The notes under the pieces are model-generated. The model ran no database searches. It was given only the letters and a program-made list of their open reading frames with translations, and had not been told where the DNA came from. Position numbers and translations under genes: made by a program. From positions 62,001 through 126,000 of the forward strand of contig NZ_RCUW01000005.1 in assembly GCF_003667525.1 (NCBI RefSeq): a stretch of DNA of 64,000 bases, in the 5' to 3' direction. How positions within the stretch are numbered: the stretch's first letter is position 1; each line of letters starts with the position of its first letter. The stretch comes from Mycetocola_B reblochoni. Lineage in GTDB: Bacteria; Actinomycetota; Actinomycetes; Actinomycetales; Microbacteriaceae. Positions 1 to 10,132 of this stretch are shown here, piece by piece.

Positions 1-1850
1 GCGCCCGTCGACCCGCTGGTGTGGATGACGTAGGCGAGGTCGTCGTGGCGGTAGCCGGGGTGCAGCTCGTCCGCGGTCGTGGCGGACGGCGGGGCCGTCA
101 CCTCGGCCGCCGCGGGGACGGCGACGACGGGGACGCTCGCGTCGGCCGCGTCCCCGGCCGCGAGCACGCAGCGCACCCCCGCACCGCTGAGCAGCGCCGC
201 CCGGTGCGCGGCGGGGTGGGACTGGTCGACGGGGACGTAGGCGGCCCCGCGCGCGAGGACGCCGAGGATCGCCACCACGGTCGCCGAGCCCCGCGGCAGG
301 TCGATGCCGACGAGCTGCCCCGCGCTGACGCCCGCGTCGCCGAGTGCCGTCGCCGTGTCGACGATGCCGGTCCACAGCTGCGCGTAGCTGAGCGGTCCGT
401 CGGCGTCGATGAGCGCGATGCGGTCCGGGTGGGCCCGCGCGGAGCGCTCGAGGAGGGCGATGAGCGACTCGGGCCCGAGCGACTCGGGCCCGAGCGTCCC
501 GGAACCGCGTCGCACGTCCGCGACCGGCTCCGGCCACGCCCTGATCGAGCCGACGGGGGCCTTGTGGTCGTCGGTCATGGCCGCGAGGGTCCGGCCCAGG
601 GCCGCGACGATGCGCTCGGCGTCGGCGGCCGAGAACGCGTCCTCCCTATAGCTGAGGGTGAGGCGGGTGTCGCGGCCGGGGTGGACGATCGCGGTGAGCG
701 GGTAGTGGGTGGCGTCGCCGCCCTCCAGCTCCGTGAGGCCGGTCGCGGCGGAGAGCGCGTCCAGCCCCTCGTCGTCCTCCGGGGTGTTGCGCATGACGTA
801 GAGGGTGTCGAACAGCGGCCCGACGCCGACCGCCTGCTGGATCGCGCCGAGCCCTACGTGGTGGGCGTCGAGCACGGCCGCCTGCATCCGCTGGCTCTCG
901 ACGAGCAGCTCGGCGACGCTGCGGTGCGGCAGGACCCTGACCCGTTGGGGGACGGTGTTGAGGAAGAGGCCGACCATCCGCTCCACGCCGGGGAGCTCGG
1001 CCGGGCGGCCGGACACCGTCGTCCCGAACAGCACGTCGTCTGACCCGGTGAGCGCCCGCAGCACCAGGCCCCAGGCGGTCGAGTACACGGTCGACACGGA
1101 CACGGCGCAGCGCCGCGCGAGTGCGTCGACGGCCGCGGTCAGCCGCGGGCCGAGGTCCCGCTCGACGACCCCGGGCAGCACCGTGTCGGACGACGCGCTC
1201 TCCGCGACGAGCGTCCCGCCGCGGACCCCGTCCATCGCGGTCCGCCAGCTCCGGGCTGCCGCCTCCGTGTCGCGCGCGCCGAGCCAGCCGAGGTAGTCGC
1301 GGAACGACGGCGGCGGAGGAAGCGTCTCGTCCCTGCCCCCGGCGGCCAGGTGGGCGAGCAGCTCGGTGACCAGCAGCGCGTCCGACCAGCCGTCGAACAG
1401 GATGTGGTGGTTGGTCACGACGAGCATCGAGGAGGGTGCGCCGTCGCGCTCCGGCAGCCGGACGTCCACGAAGCGGATCAGCGGCGGCCGGTCCATCACG
1501 AAGCGGGTCTGGCGTTCCCTGCGCTGGATGCGGTCGAGGGCCGGCTCGACCTCGTCGGGGCGGAGGCCGCGCAGGTCCTCGACGACCAGGGGCAGACGCA
1601 CCGTGGCGGGGACGAACTGCACGGGCCGCTCGGCCACCGCGGTGGTGAAGCCCGCGCGCAGCACCTCGTGTCGTTCCAGCAGTGCCGCGCAGGCGCGGGC
1701 GACGACATCGCTGCCCGGTGCGGGCGTGAAGCGGTAGCTGGACTGCATCGTGTACACGTCGAGCGCGGAGTCGTCGCCGAGGGCGTGGAAGAGCAGCCCC
1801 TCCTGGAGCGGGGCGAGCGGCCAGAGCTGCACGGCGGGAGTGGTCGTCAT
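1..1850 (-). CDS. NRPS, third siderophore synthetase (C-A..., truncated by window edge)
   Basis: This is the N-terminal 616 residues of a nonribosomal peptide synthetase. The reading frame is open from an ATG at 1850 to position 1. A condensation domain fills residues about 5-420, with the catalytic motif HHILFDGWS near residue 148. An adenylation domain follows. The window edge falls right after its core motif A3 (YVIHTSGSTG, residues about 605-614), so the substrate pocket, carrier domain and any release domain are missing. The ATG overlaps the upstream NRPS stop codon as ATGA, so the two are probably translated together. The C-A linker holds a 15-bp tandem duplication at 466-495 that gives a doubled GPESL. 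It most likely adds the next residue of the siderophore; the amino acid cannot be predicted. Confidence 0.93.
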   Translation of the reverse strand, partial: MTTTPAVQLWPLAPLQEGLLFHALGDDSALDVYTMQSSYRFTPAPGSDVVARACAALLERHEVLRAGFTTAVAERPVQFVPATVRLPLVVEDLRGLRPDEVEPALDRIQRRERQTRFVMDRPPLIRFVDVRLPERDGAPSSMLVVTNHHILFDGWSDALLVTELLAHLAAGGRDETLPPPPSFRDYLGWLGARDTEAAARSWRTAMDGVRGGTLVAESASSDTVLPGVVERDLGPRLTAAVDALARRCAVSVSTVYSTAWGLVLRALTGSDDVLFGTTVSGRPAELPGVERMVGLFLNTVPQRVRVLPHRSVAELLVESQRMQAAVLDAHHVGLGAIQQAVGVGPLFDTLYVMRNTPEDDEGLDALSAATGLTELEGGDATHYPLTAIVHPGRDTRLTLSYREDAFSAADAERIVAALGRTLAAMTDDHKAPVGSIRAWPEPVADVRRGSGTLGPESLGPESLIALLERSARAHPDRIALIDADGPLSYAQLWTGIVDTATALGDAGVSAGQLVGIDLPRGSATVVAILGVLARGAAYVPVDQSHPAAHRAALLSGAGVRCVLAAGDAADASVPVVAVPAAAEVTAPPSATTADELHPGYRHDDLAYVIHTSGSTG

Positions 1851-4800
1851 GGTGTTCCTCCGTCGTTGTCGTCGTTCGTCGTCGTGCCGCCGGAGCTGCC
1901 GAACCCGCTGAGGTCGCTGAGCCCGCCGAGCCCCTCGATGCCCGCCAGCAGGGCGCCGAGGGCCTGCGCGCCCGCATCGTCGAGCCGGATGCCGGGGTCG
2001 GCCGGCGCGGGCGGCGTGGCCGGCTCCGCCGCGAGCGGACGCAGCTGCGCCGCCATCCGCTCCGCCGTCGGGTGCCCGAACACGATCGCGGGTGTCAGCT
2101 CCCAGCCGCGGGACCGCACGGCGGTGACGAGGGCGATGGCCGTGAGCGAGTCGCCGCCGAGGGAGAAGAAGTCCTCCGTCGGCCTCACGGACAGCCCCAT
2201 CGTCTCGGTCATCGCGTCGAGGACGGCGTCGAGGGCGCCCGGCGCGGGTTCGGCCGCCACGCGGGGCGCGGCACCGTCCGGCGCCGTCCCCCCGGGACCG
2301 CCCCGTTCCCCGTCGAGCGCCCGCTGCGCCTCGGCGGTGAGGGCCGCGCTCGCCGCGTCGACGAGGACCGCGGGGTCGGTGCCCGCTGAGGAGCGGGCCA
2401 AGGCGGAGACCGCCGCGTCGACGGCCGCGAGCACGCTTCTGGCGGCCTCGGTGCTGAACAGCCCCGAGGCGTGGTCGAGGCGCAGCGAGCCGACGGTGTG
2501 CCGGGACGCCCCCGGAACGGAGTGCCCCGTGACGGAGGCCGCTGCCACCGAGCCCGGGCCCGAGCCCGAGGCGAGCGCGCGGTCGCCCTCGGCCTCCCGG
2601 CGCGTCGGCGCGAGCTCGACCGTGAGGCACAGCGGGTAGTGGGTGTCGTCCTCGCCGGACACCTCGACGAGGTGCACGCCGGGGGCGAGGTCGGCCCCGG
2701 CCGGCGACGGGTAGTTCTCGACGACGAGAAGGGTGTCGAACAGGACCGCCTCGCCCCTGGCGCGGGCGAGCCTGGTCAGCGGGGCGTCGACGACGGTCTG
2801 CGCGAGCCGGGTCGTCGCGCTCAGCGAGCCGACCGTGTCCGTCAGCGTCGGGGCATCGAGGGCCGCGGCGATCGGCACGGTGCCGAGCAGCATGCCGATC
2901 GTGTCGGTGCTCGCCTCCGAGCGGCCGGAGACCACCTGGCCTCCGACCACCCGGGACCGGCCGGACAGGGCGGCCAGCACGCTCAGCCAGGCCAGGGACA
3001 CCGCCTCGGCCGCGGAGAGCCCGTGAGTGCTCGCCGCCAGCGCGAGGTCGGCGCTGATCGCTGCCTCGGCGGCCACGTGCTCGCCCTCCGCCGCCGGGAC
3101 GAGCGCGCCGCCGGCGGCCACAGGCAGCACGCGCTCCCACTCCTCGGCGGCCTGCGCGGCGGGACGTGCCGATCCGGTGCGCGTCAGCACGAGGTCGGCG
3201 AGGCCGCCCCGCCACGCGGAGGGGCCGGGGGGAGCGTCCCCTCGGGCCAGCTCCGCGCGGTAGTGGGCGAACAGCCTGTCGACGACGCGGGGGACGGACC
3301 AGCCGTCGAGCACGAGGTGGTGGTCGGCGAGCACCAGCCGGTGCCGCCGCGGCGACTCCCGTACGAGCGCCCAGCGCAGCAGCGGGTCGCCGAGCACGTC
3401 CAGCGGTGACGACAGCCAGGCCTCCGCCTCGGCGGCGTCGAGGACGCGCAGCCGGACGGCTGACGTCGTGGCCGAGGTCAGCACGTGTCCGCGCCCCTCC
3501 GCGACGAGGCGCATCCGGAGTGCGGGCTCGGCGGCGGCCAGCCGGTCGACCGCCGCGCGGAGCGCGTCGGCGTCGAGCGGCCCGTCGAGCACGAGCTCGG
3601 TCCTGGCCAGGTAGCGGCCGTGGGGGTCGGTGATGCTCTCGAGCGCGATGCCGGTCTGCGCGGGGCTGAGCGGCCAGACACCGTCGACGCCCTCCGCGGC
3701 GAGGGCCGCGAGCCGCCGTCCGCTGAGGCCGACGAGGTCGAGGGGCGTGCCGGCCGCGGTCCGTGCGGCGTCGACAACGGTGTTCGCGTCGGCACCCGAG
3801 TCCGCCCCGGCGACCGCCGGGGGCCGGGCGCGGTCGGGCGTCCGCCCCGCCAGAGCGTGCAGGGCCGTGACGGTCGCGGCGATGTGCTCCTCCACCTCGG
3901 CGTCGGACACGGTGTCGTCCGCGCACTGCCAATGCAGGACCAGCTCGCCACCGGACAGGCCCGCGTTCAGCTCCCAGGCGTGTGAGGCCCGCAGCGAGCC
4001 GCCGAGGCCGAGCGCGTCCTCCAGCTCTGCCGCATCGTCGACCACGTCCCACGCGGAGGAGGGGCCGGGGTCCGCCCGTCCCTCCGAGCCGAGGTAGTTG
4101 ACCAGGAGCTCCGGGGTCCGCGGCGGCCGCACGTCGCACAGCGCGATGGGGTCGGCGAGGCGGCGGACCGCGGCCGCCGCCGCGGCGCACGCGGCAAGGT
4201 GCGACCCCTGGTCCGCGCCCGCCGGGCCGGGGAGCGTGAGCGCCCACGTCGAGGTGAACCAGCCGACGGTCCCGGCGAGGTCGACGTCGTCCCTGGCGTC
4301 GCCCGTCGCGTCGAGCGGCCGCCCGTGGCCCTCGAACTCGACGGTGAGCGGCCGACCGGCTGCCCGTGCGGCCGCGGCGGCGAGCAGGACGTCCAGGGGG
4401 AGCGCCCGATCCGTGCGGGCGAGCAGCGCCCCGGTCGCCTCGGCACCGATGGCGACGGTCAGGCGCCTGGCCTGTGCGACCGTCGACAGCGCCGGAGCAT
4501 CCGCCCCTGCCCCCGCCGCCGGCTCCTGAGCCGCGGCGCCAGGGATCGGGGCATCGCCCGAGTGCGCGGCGTGCTCCTCCCACTGGGCGGCATCGGCCCC
4601 GGCCAGCACGGCGGCGATCCCCTCGGCCTGCGGTCGCCGTGCCTCACCGGCCAGCGCGAGCGCGTGTGCCGCGGCCGTGAACGACGGCGCGGCCCGGAGC
4701 GGGCGGCCCTCGCTCAGCTCGCGCAGCTCCGCGAGCAGGATCGGCCACGACACGGCGTCGACACCGAGGTGGTGGGCGATGAGCAGGAGGCGATCTCCGT

Positions 4801-7800
4801 CGAGACGCACCCCGGCGAGCAGGCGACCGCGGCGCGGGTCGAGCCGTCCGGCCGCGGCACGGGCGGTCGCGAGCGGGTCGTCCGCACCGGTTCCGTCGAC
4901 GAGGAGCCCCCGCCCTCCGGCTGCGGCCGGCTCGGCGATCCGCACCGTCTCCCCGCCGTCGATGAGCCGGAGCCGGAGTGCCTCGTGCCGGGCGACGAGC
5001 TCGTCCAGGGCACGGGCGAGCCGGGAGTTCGGGATTCCTGTGGGCAGCGCGACGACGCGCAACTGGACGAACGGGTCGTCGGAGTCGCCCACGTGGTCGC
5101 GATACCAGCGCAGCGCGGGGGTGAGCGGGAGCGGCTCCGCATTCCCGCCGTGAGCCGGCGGCGAGCCGGCAGGGGGCAACGCGACAGGCGTCGACGCGGC
5201 GGCGATGCCCGCCGCCGTCCGGCCGCGGAACACCGCGGCGACGGCGGCGTCGTGGCCCGCCCGGCGCAGCGCCCCGACCAGTGCCATGACGAGGATCGAG
5301 TCGCCGCCGAGATCGAAGAAGTCGTCGTGCGCGCCGACCTCGCCGACGCCGAGCACCGCGGCCATGACCCGGCGCACCTCGTCGAGCGGAGCCGAACCCT
5401 CCTCCGCCGCCTCGGGGAGGGCGGCGGGTGCGGCAGGGGCGGCGTCACCGGGGCCCGGCGGTGTCCCGAGCTGCCGCGGGGTCGTCACCGTGATCGGGGG
5501 CAGCGTGACGCCGAGGAGCGAGGCCAGCCGTCGCGCGAACGCGGACACCAGCTCCGCGGCCGTGTCGTCGTCGGCGCCCGCGTGGTCCAGCTCCACCTCG
5601 TAGTTCGTGCCCGTCGGGCCGTGTCCGAGCGTCAGGGTGACGGGGAAGCCGGAGGCGTCCTCGCCGCGCACGGGGACGACCGACACCGCGGCGGTCTCGC
5701 CCGGGTCCGGCCGTCCCCGCGCCGCCCGCGGTTCGGCCTCGACCACGACGAGCGAGTCGTACCGGGTCCCCGTCTCCGCGGCGATCGCCGCAGGCCCGAG
5801 GTGGGCGGCCTCCTCCGTGGCCGCCGTCTCCGCGACGATCGCGGCGAACAGCTCCGGTGCCGGCGGCGTCGTGTCGACGGCCATCGGCCGGGTGGTGAGG
5901 AAGGCACCGACGGCATCCTCGACGCCGTCGAGCGGGACGCCCCTTCCCGCCGCGGTGAGGCCGAACACGATGCGGCCGCGACCCGTGCGCTCGGCGAGGG
6001 TCAGCGCCCACGCAGCCTGCACGGCGGTGGCCGTCGTCACCCCCGCCGAGCGGCAGGCCGAGCCGAGAGCCGCGGTGGCCGCCGCGCCGGGGGTCCAGCG
6101 CGCGATCCGGCGTTCTGCCGTGCCCGGAGCCGCACCCGCGTCGCGGGACGGGGCGAGCAGCGTCACGGGCCCGTCGGAGGGGAACCGCTCGCGCCACAGC
6201 CGCCGCCAGGCGTCGTCGTCCTGCGCGTCGAGCCAGGCCAGATAGTCCAGCCACACCCGCTCGGGTGCGAGGGGCAGGCCGCCGAGCGCGCGGGCGAGCT
6301 CGGCGGCGAGGAGCGGGGTCGTCCAGCCGTCGGCGAGGAGATGGTGCAGGCCGAGAGCGAGCTCGACGCGCACGGAGCCGTCGGGACCGGTCAGCCGCAG
6401 CCAGACCGCGACGCTCAGCCGGCCGGCCGCGAGGTCCTGTTCGGACAGTGCGAGCGCGAGCGCCCGTGTCCTGGCCGCCTCGGCGTCCTGCTCGGACGCC
6501 TCGACGACGTGGTGCACGGTCGTCGACCGGTCGATCACGACGGCTGAGGGGAGGTCGGCGGCGCCCTGGACCGCCACCACCCGGAGTGCGGGGTGGGCGA
6601 GGACGACGGCATCCCACGCCGTCGCCAGCGCCGCGGCGTCGGTGTCGGGGCCGAGACCGTCCACCCGGAGCAGCGTCGCCGTCCGGTAGGGGTCGTCGCC
6701 GCCCGCGCGCATGCCCGTGACGTAGATCCCGGTGGCGGAGCCGCCGAGCGGCTGGACCTCCTCGACGCCCGCGCCGTCGGGCAGGCCCGCGGCGATCTCT
6801 GCGGGAAGTGCCGAGCCGGGCGCACCAGCGGACCAGGGGTGAGCCGTCCTCGGGGGGTCGCCTGCGCGGCGGCCGGGGACGGCGGCGTCCCCGCTGGAGC
6901 GGGTGTCTGTGTCTGTGCCCGTGACGGCGTCGGCGTCGGAGCCCCCGTTCCGCGCGTCGGCCCGGCCGGCGGCGACCGCGAGGGGGGAGCCGTCGAGGAG
7001 GGCGGACGGAGCGAGGGTCCAGCCCTCCCGCCGCAGGGCGGCGCACACCCGGATCGCCGAGATCGAGTCCCCGCCGAGCGCGAGCAGGCTGCTGCCCGCA
7101 TCGGCGGTGCCGAGGACGTGCTCGGTCGCCCGGAGCAGCGCCGCCGTGGCGCCGGACGTCGCCGCCGGAGCGGTACCCGTGCCGTCCGGCCACGGCCGCC
7201 GCTGATCCGTCGTCTGCGGCGTCGCCCGCTCCTCCGCCCAGACCGGTCGGGGCAGGGCGCGGACGTCGAGCTTGCCGTTGCTCGTGACGGAGAAGCCGTC
7301 GACCGCGAGGACGCTGGTCGGGACGAGGTGGGGCGAGAGCCGCGCCGTCAGTGCCTCACGCAGCGCGGCCGGCGCCGCGGCGACCGCCTCGCCCTCCGCG
7401 GTGGGTGCGGGCACCACCCAGCCGACCAGGCGCGCACCCCCGCGGGGGTGCGCCAGCGCCGCGACGTGAGCCTGGGCGACGCCGGGCAGGGCACTGAGCG
7501 CTGCGGCCACCTCCCCCGGCTCGATCCGGAAGCCGTTGAGGGCGATCTGCTCGTCGCTGCGCCCGAGCAGGGCCAGCGACCCGTCCTCGTCGAGCCAGGC
7601 CCTGTCGCCCGTCCGGTAGAGGCGTTCGCCACCGTCCCCGGCGACGAACCGCTCGGCGGTGAGCGCCGCTCGTCCCTGGTAGCCGTGGGCGAGCTGGTCC
7701 CCGCCGAGGTAGAGCTCGCCCTCCGTCCCCGGAGCCACGGGCCGGAGCCAGTCGTCGAGCACGCGCGCCGTCGTCGCGCCGACCGGCCGTCCCACGCGCG

Positions 7801-10132
7801 GCTCGTCCGAGTCGGCGACGTCGGCCAGGAGGGCGTCGACGGCGTTCTCCGTGGGGCCGTACAGGTTGAGCACGCGTGCCGCGGGGCCGCCGTACCGCCG
7901 CTGCGCCGCAGCGAGCGACCCCATCCGCCGCCAGAGCTCGGGAGGGAACGCCTCGCCGCCCGCGACGCAGACGGCCGGCAACCGCCGGATCGTCCCCGCG
8001 GCGAGGTGCGACGACCACACGGCCGGGCCGATGTCGAGGTAGTCGATCCGCTCCCGCTCAAGCAGCAGTGCGAGCGCACGCGGGTCGAGCAGGACGGCGG
8101 TGTCGACGAGTCGGACCGTGCGGCCGTCGAACAGCCCGAGCAGGGCGTCCCAGTGCGCGTCGAAGTGCAGCGCGTTGGTGTGGGCGAGCACCCGGACCCT
8201 GTCGTTCCAGAGCCGCGTGCGGTGGTGGTCGAGCAGAGCGGCCATGGCCCGGTGCGGCACGGCGACGGGCTTCGGGCGCCCGGTGGAGCCGGAGGTCAGC
8301 ACGATGAACGCGGTGTCGCCTCCGCGGACGGGGTGGGGCGCGGGCGGGGCGCCCTCCGGGGCCGTGGCACCGTGGTCCCCGCGCCGGTGCAGGCCGTCGG
8401 TGTCGATGAGGAGGGCGGCGTCCAGCTCGTCCAGGGTCTCGTCCAGGAGCCGTGGCGGCATCGCCGGGTCCAGGACGAGGCACCGCAGCCCGGCGCTCAC
8501 CGCCGCGAGGAGCGTGATCACCGCGGCGGCCGTCCGCGGCAGCTGGAGCGCGACGAGGGGCCGGCGCTCGCCGCGGCCCGCGTCGGCGTTCCCCGCGGAG
8601 GACGTGGCGGCCAGCAGCCGTCCGGCGGTCTCGGCGATCGCGGCGGACAGCTCGGCCGCGGTGTAGCTGCCCTCATCGGTGACCAGCGCGGTCGCCGACG
8701 GTGCGGCGGCCAGCGCCGTCGCCAGCGCCTCGGGCAGGAGCGGAGCCGTGGCGGCGTCGCCGGGGCCGTCGGCCGCCGCCGACGTCCTGGCGAGGACGGC
8801 GTCCTCCGGCAGCCGCAGGTCGAGCGCGCTCAGCGGCGTCGTCGGCGCGTCCGCGAGGGCGCGCAGCAGCACGGTGATCGCGTGGACGAGCCGCCGGGCC
8901 GACCGGGGGGCGAGCCGTTCGTCGGCGTCGACCCGCACGGCGACGGTCGGACCGTCCCCTCCGGCGGTTCGCAGCACGGTCGTCGCCTCGACGGGGTAGT
9001 GGGTCGTGTCCTCCACGCGGAGCAGCCGCAGCGTGGCCGTCTCCCCGTCGTCGTAGGCGACCGGTGAGGACACGGGCCCGGCGTCGACCTCGTGCGCGTA
9101 CAGCACGCGCGACGGGTCGGCGATCCCCAGCGCGCCGAGGATCCCGGACAGGCCGACGTGGTGGTGGTCCAGCCCCGCCGCCCACGCGGCCGCGTGCTCG
9201 GCGAGCGCGTCCCCGAGCGCACCGGGGCGGCAGGGATGCCCGGCGATCACCGAGTCCGTGAACAGGCCGGGCGTGTTCTCCACCCCCGGCAGCCGCGGGT
9301 CCCTGCCGTGCACGGGCGTGACCAGCGGGGTTCCCTGCGCGCCGGAGAGCCAGTCGACCGCGAGCGCCACGGCGCCACGGAGCACGTCGGCGACGGTGAG
9401 CCCGCTCTCCTCCGCGCGGGCGGTGATGCGGGCTGTGAGACGAGGGTCGAGGACCTCCTCCGCGGTCGTCCTCGCGGTGGGCGGTTGCGGGGCCGTCGCC
9501 GTGCCGGCGCCGTCCGCCCCCGGCAGCTCCAGCCAGCGCGGGACGCTCAGCCGCGTGAGGTGGCCGAGCGCGTCGCGCCAGTGCTCCGCGGCGGCCGCGC
9601 GGTCCGCGCCCTGCAGGAGCTGCAGGTGCGCGGCGTAGTCGCAGCTCGCCGGGGCCGGCCCGGGAACGTCCGAGGACAGCCGCCCCAGCTCGGCGACGAT
9701 CAGCGGAACGGACCAGGCGTCCAGCACGGCGTGATGCGCGACGAGGACGATGCGGCCGCGTGCACCGGTGGTGAGGAGATGCCAGCGCAGTGCAGGGGGG
9801 TCGCTCAGCTCGACGGGATCGAGGGCCCAGGCCTCGGCGATGCCCTCCGCCCTCCGGTCGAGCTCGGCGTCGTCGACGTCCCCGTCCAGCACGGTCGTGC
9901 TCACTCGGGGGGCCACCGCGGTCACGAACTGGGTCGGCTCGACGTCGGCCGTCACGAGGAAGCCGGCGTTCAGCTGCGGGTAGGCCTCGTGCAGGGCGGT
10001 GACGGCGCGGGTGAAGCGTTCGGGGCGCAGCGGCCCGTCGACGGCGATCACGGTCCGGCCGAGGTAGGCCGTGGGGGAGGCGAGCAGGCCCCGCTGCAGC
10101 GGGGTGGTCGGCCAGAGGAGGGGGGTGGTCAT
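1847..10132 (-). CDS. NRPS, second siderophore synthetase, C-A-PCP-C-PCP-E-C-PCP
   Basis: A 2761-residue nonribosomal peptide synthetase. Domains with approximate residues: C1 (1-430, HHAVLDAW), A (470-960, with LTSGSTG at 610, NLYGPTE at 756, SNGKLDV at 952), PCP1 (LGGDSIS, 1021), C2 (1120-1500, HHLLADGW at 1266), PCP2 (LGGDSILVM, 1612), epimerization domain (1670-2060, HHLGVDAVSW at 1789, EGHGRP at 1934, VGWFTS at 1957), C3 (2150-2580, HHLVLDGW at 2272) and PCP3 (LGGDSLTAI, 2660). Only one A domain serves three carrier domains, so PCP2 and PCP3 must be charged by this A domain acting repeatedly or by one in trans. The ATG at 10132 overlaps the preceding NRPS stop as ATGA. The same frame stays open up to 13102, but that part is antiparallel noise in another frame of the previous gene. 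No thioesterase is visible. Confidence 0.93.
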   Translation of the reverse strand: MTTPLLWPTTPLQRGLLASPTAYLGRTVIAVDGPLRPERFTRAVTALHEAYPQLNAGFLVTADVEPTQFVTAVAPRVSTTVLDGDVDDAELDRRAEGIAEAWALDPVELSDPPALRWHLLTTGARGRIVLVAHHAVLDAWSVPLIVAELGRLSSDVPGPAPASCDYAAHLQLLQGADRAAAAEHWRDALGHLTRLSVPRWLELPGADGAGTATAPQPPTARTTAEEVLDPRLTARITARAEESGLTVADVLRGAVALAVDWLSGAQGTPLVTPVHGRDPRLPGVENTPGLFTDSVIAGHPCRPGALGDALAEHAAAWAAGLDHHHVGLSGILGALGIADPSRVLYAHEVDAGPVSSPVAYDDGETATLRLLRVEDTTHYPVEATTVLRTAGGDGPTVAVRVDADERLAPRSARRLVHAITVLLRALADAPTTPLSALDLRLPEDAVLARTSAAADGPGDAATAPLLPEALATALAAAPSATALVTDEGSYTAAELSAAIAETAGRLLAATSSAGNADAGRGERRPLVALQLPRTAAAVITLLAAVSAGLRCLVLDPAMPPRLLDETLDELDAALLIDTDGLHRRGDHGATAPEGAPPAPHPVRGGDTAFIVLTSGSTGRPKPVAVPHRAMAALLDHHRTRLWNDRVRVLAHTNALHFDAHWDALLGLFDGRTVRLVDTAVLLDPRALALLLERERIDYLDIGPAVWSSHLAAGTIRRLPAVCVAGGEAFPPELWRRMGSLAAAQRRYGGPAARVLNLYGPTENAVDALLADVADSDEPRVGRPVGATTARVLDDWLRPVAPGTEGELYLGGDQLAHGYQGRAALTAERFVAGDGGERLYRTGDRAWLDEDGSLALLGRSDEQIALNGFRIEPGEVAAALSALPGVAQAHVAALAHPRGGARLVGWVVPAPTAEGEAVAAAPAALREALTARLSPHLVPTSVLAVDGFSVTSNGKLDVRALPRPVWAEERATPQTTDQRRPWPDGTGTAPAATSGATAALLRATEHVLGTADAGSSLLALGGDSISAIRVCAALRREGWTLAPSALLDGSPLAVAAGRADARNGGSDADAVTGTDTDTRSSGDAAVPGRRAGDPPRTAHPWSAGAPGSALPAEIAAGLPDGAGVEEVQPLGGSATGIYVTGMRAGGDDPYRTATLLRVDGLGPDTDAAALATAWDAVVLAHPALRVVAVQGAADLPSAVVIDRSTTVHHVVEASEQDAEAARTRALALALSEQDLAAGRLSVAVWLRLTGPDGSVRVELALGLHHLLADGWTTPLLAAELARALGGLPLAPERVWLDYLAWLDAQDDDAWRRLWRERFPSDGPVTLLAPSRDAGAAPGTAERRIARWTPGAAATAALGSACRSAGVTTATAVQAAWALTLAERTGRGRIVFGLTAAGRGVPLDGVEDAVGAFLTTRPMAVDTTPPAPELFAAIVAETAATEEAAHLGPAAIAAETGTRYDSLVVVEAEPRAARGRPDPGETAAVSVVPVRGEDASGFPVTLTLGHGPTGTNYEVELDHAGADDDTAAELVSAFARRLASLLGVTLPPITVTTPRQLGTPPGPGDAAPAAPAALPEAAEEGSAPLDEVRRVMAAVLGVGEVGAHDDFFDLGGDSILVMALVGALRRAGHDAAVAAVFRGRTAAGIAAASTPVALPPAGSPPAHGGNAEPLPLTPALRWYRDHVGDSDDPFVQLRVVALPTGIPNSRLARALDELVARHEALRLRLIDGGETVRIAEPAAAGGRGLLVDGTGADDPLATARAAAGRLDPRRGRLLAGVRLDGDRLLLIAHHLGVDAVSWPILLAELRELSEGRPLRAAPSFTAAAHALALAGEARRPQAEGIAAVLAGADAAQWEEHAAHSGDAPIPGAAAQEPAAGAGADAPALSTVAQARRLTVAIGAEATGALLARTDRALPLDVLLAAAAARAAGRPLTVEFEGHGRPLDATGDARDDVDLAGTVGWFTSTWALTLPGPAGADQGSHLAACAAAAAAVRRLADPIALCDVRPPRTPELLVNYLGSEGRADPGPSSAWDVVDDAAELEDALGLGGSLRASHAWELNAGLSGGELVLHWQCADDTVSDAEVEEHIAATVTALHALAGRTPDRARPPAVAGADSGADANTVVDAARTAAGTPLDLVGLSGRRLAALAAEGVDGVWPLSPAQTGIALESITDPHGRYLARTELVLDGPLDADALRAAVDRLAAAEPALRMRLVAEGRGHVLTSATTSAVRLRVLDAAEAEAWLSSPLDVLGDPLLRWALVRESPRRHRLVLADHHLVLDGWSVPRVVDRLFAHYRAELARGDAPPGPSAWRGGLADLVLTRTGSARPAAQAAEEWERVLPVAAGGALVPAAEGEHVAAEAAISADLALAASTHGLSAAEAVSLAWLSVLAALSGRSRVVGGQVVSGRSEASTDTIGMLLGTVPIAAALDAPTLTDTVGSLSATTRLAQTVVDAPLTRLARARGEAVLFDTLLVVENYPSPAGADLAPGVHLVEVSGEDDTHYPLCLTVELAPTRREAEGDRALASGSGPGSVAAASVTGHSVPGASRHTVGSLRLDHASGLFSTEAARSVLAAVDAAVSALARSSAGTDPAVLVDAASAALTAEAQRALDGERGGPGGTAPDGAAPRVAAEPAPGALDAVLDAMTETMGLSVRPTEDFFSLGGDSLTAIALVTAVRSRGWELTPAIVFGHPTAERMAAQLRPLAAEPATPPAPADPGIRLDDAGAQALGALLAGIEGLGGLSDLSGFGSSGGTTTNDDNDGGTP

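Noticed and set aside
4199..9067. Very long open frames on the plus strand opposite the NRPS genes
   Set aside because: They are compositional shadows of high-GC coding DNA, rich in Arg, Gly and Pro and without recognisable domains; all conserved motifs are on the minus strand.
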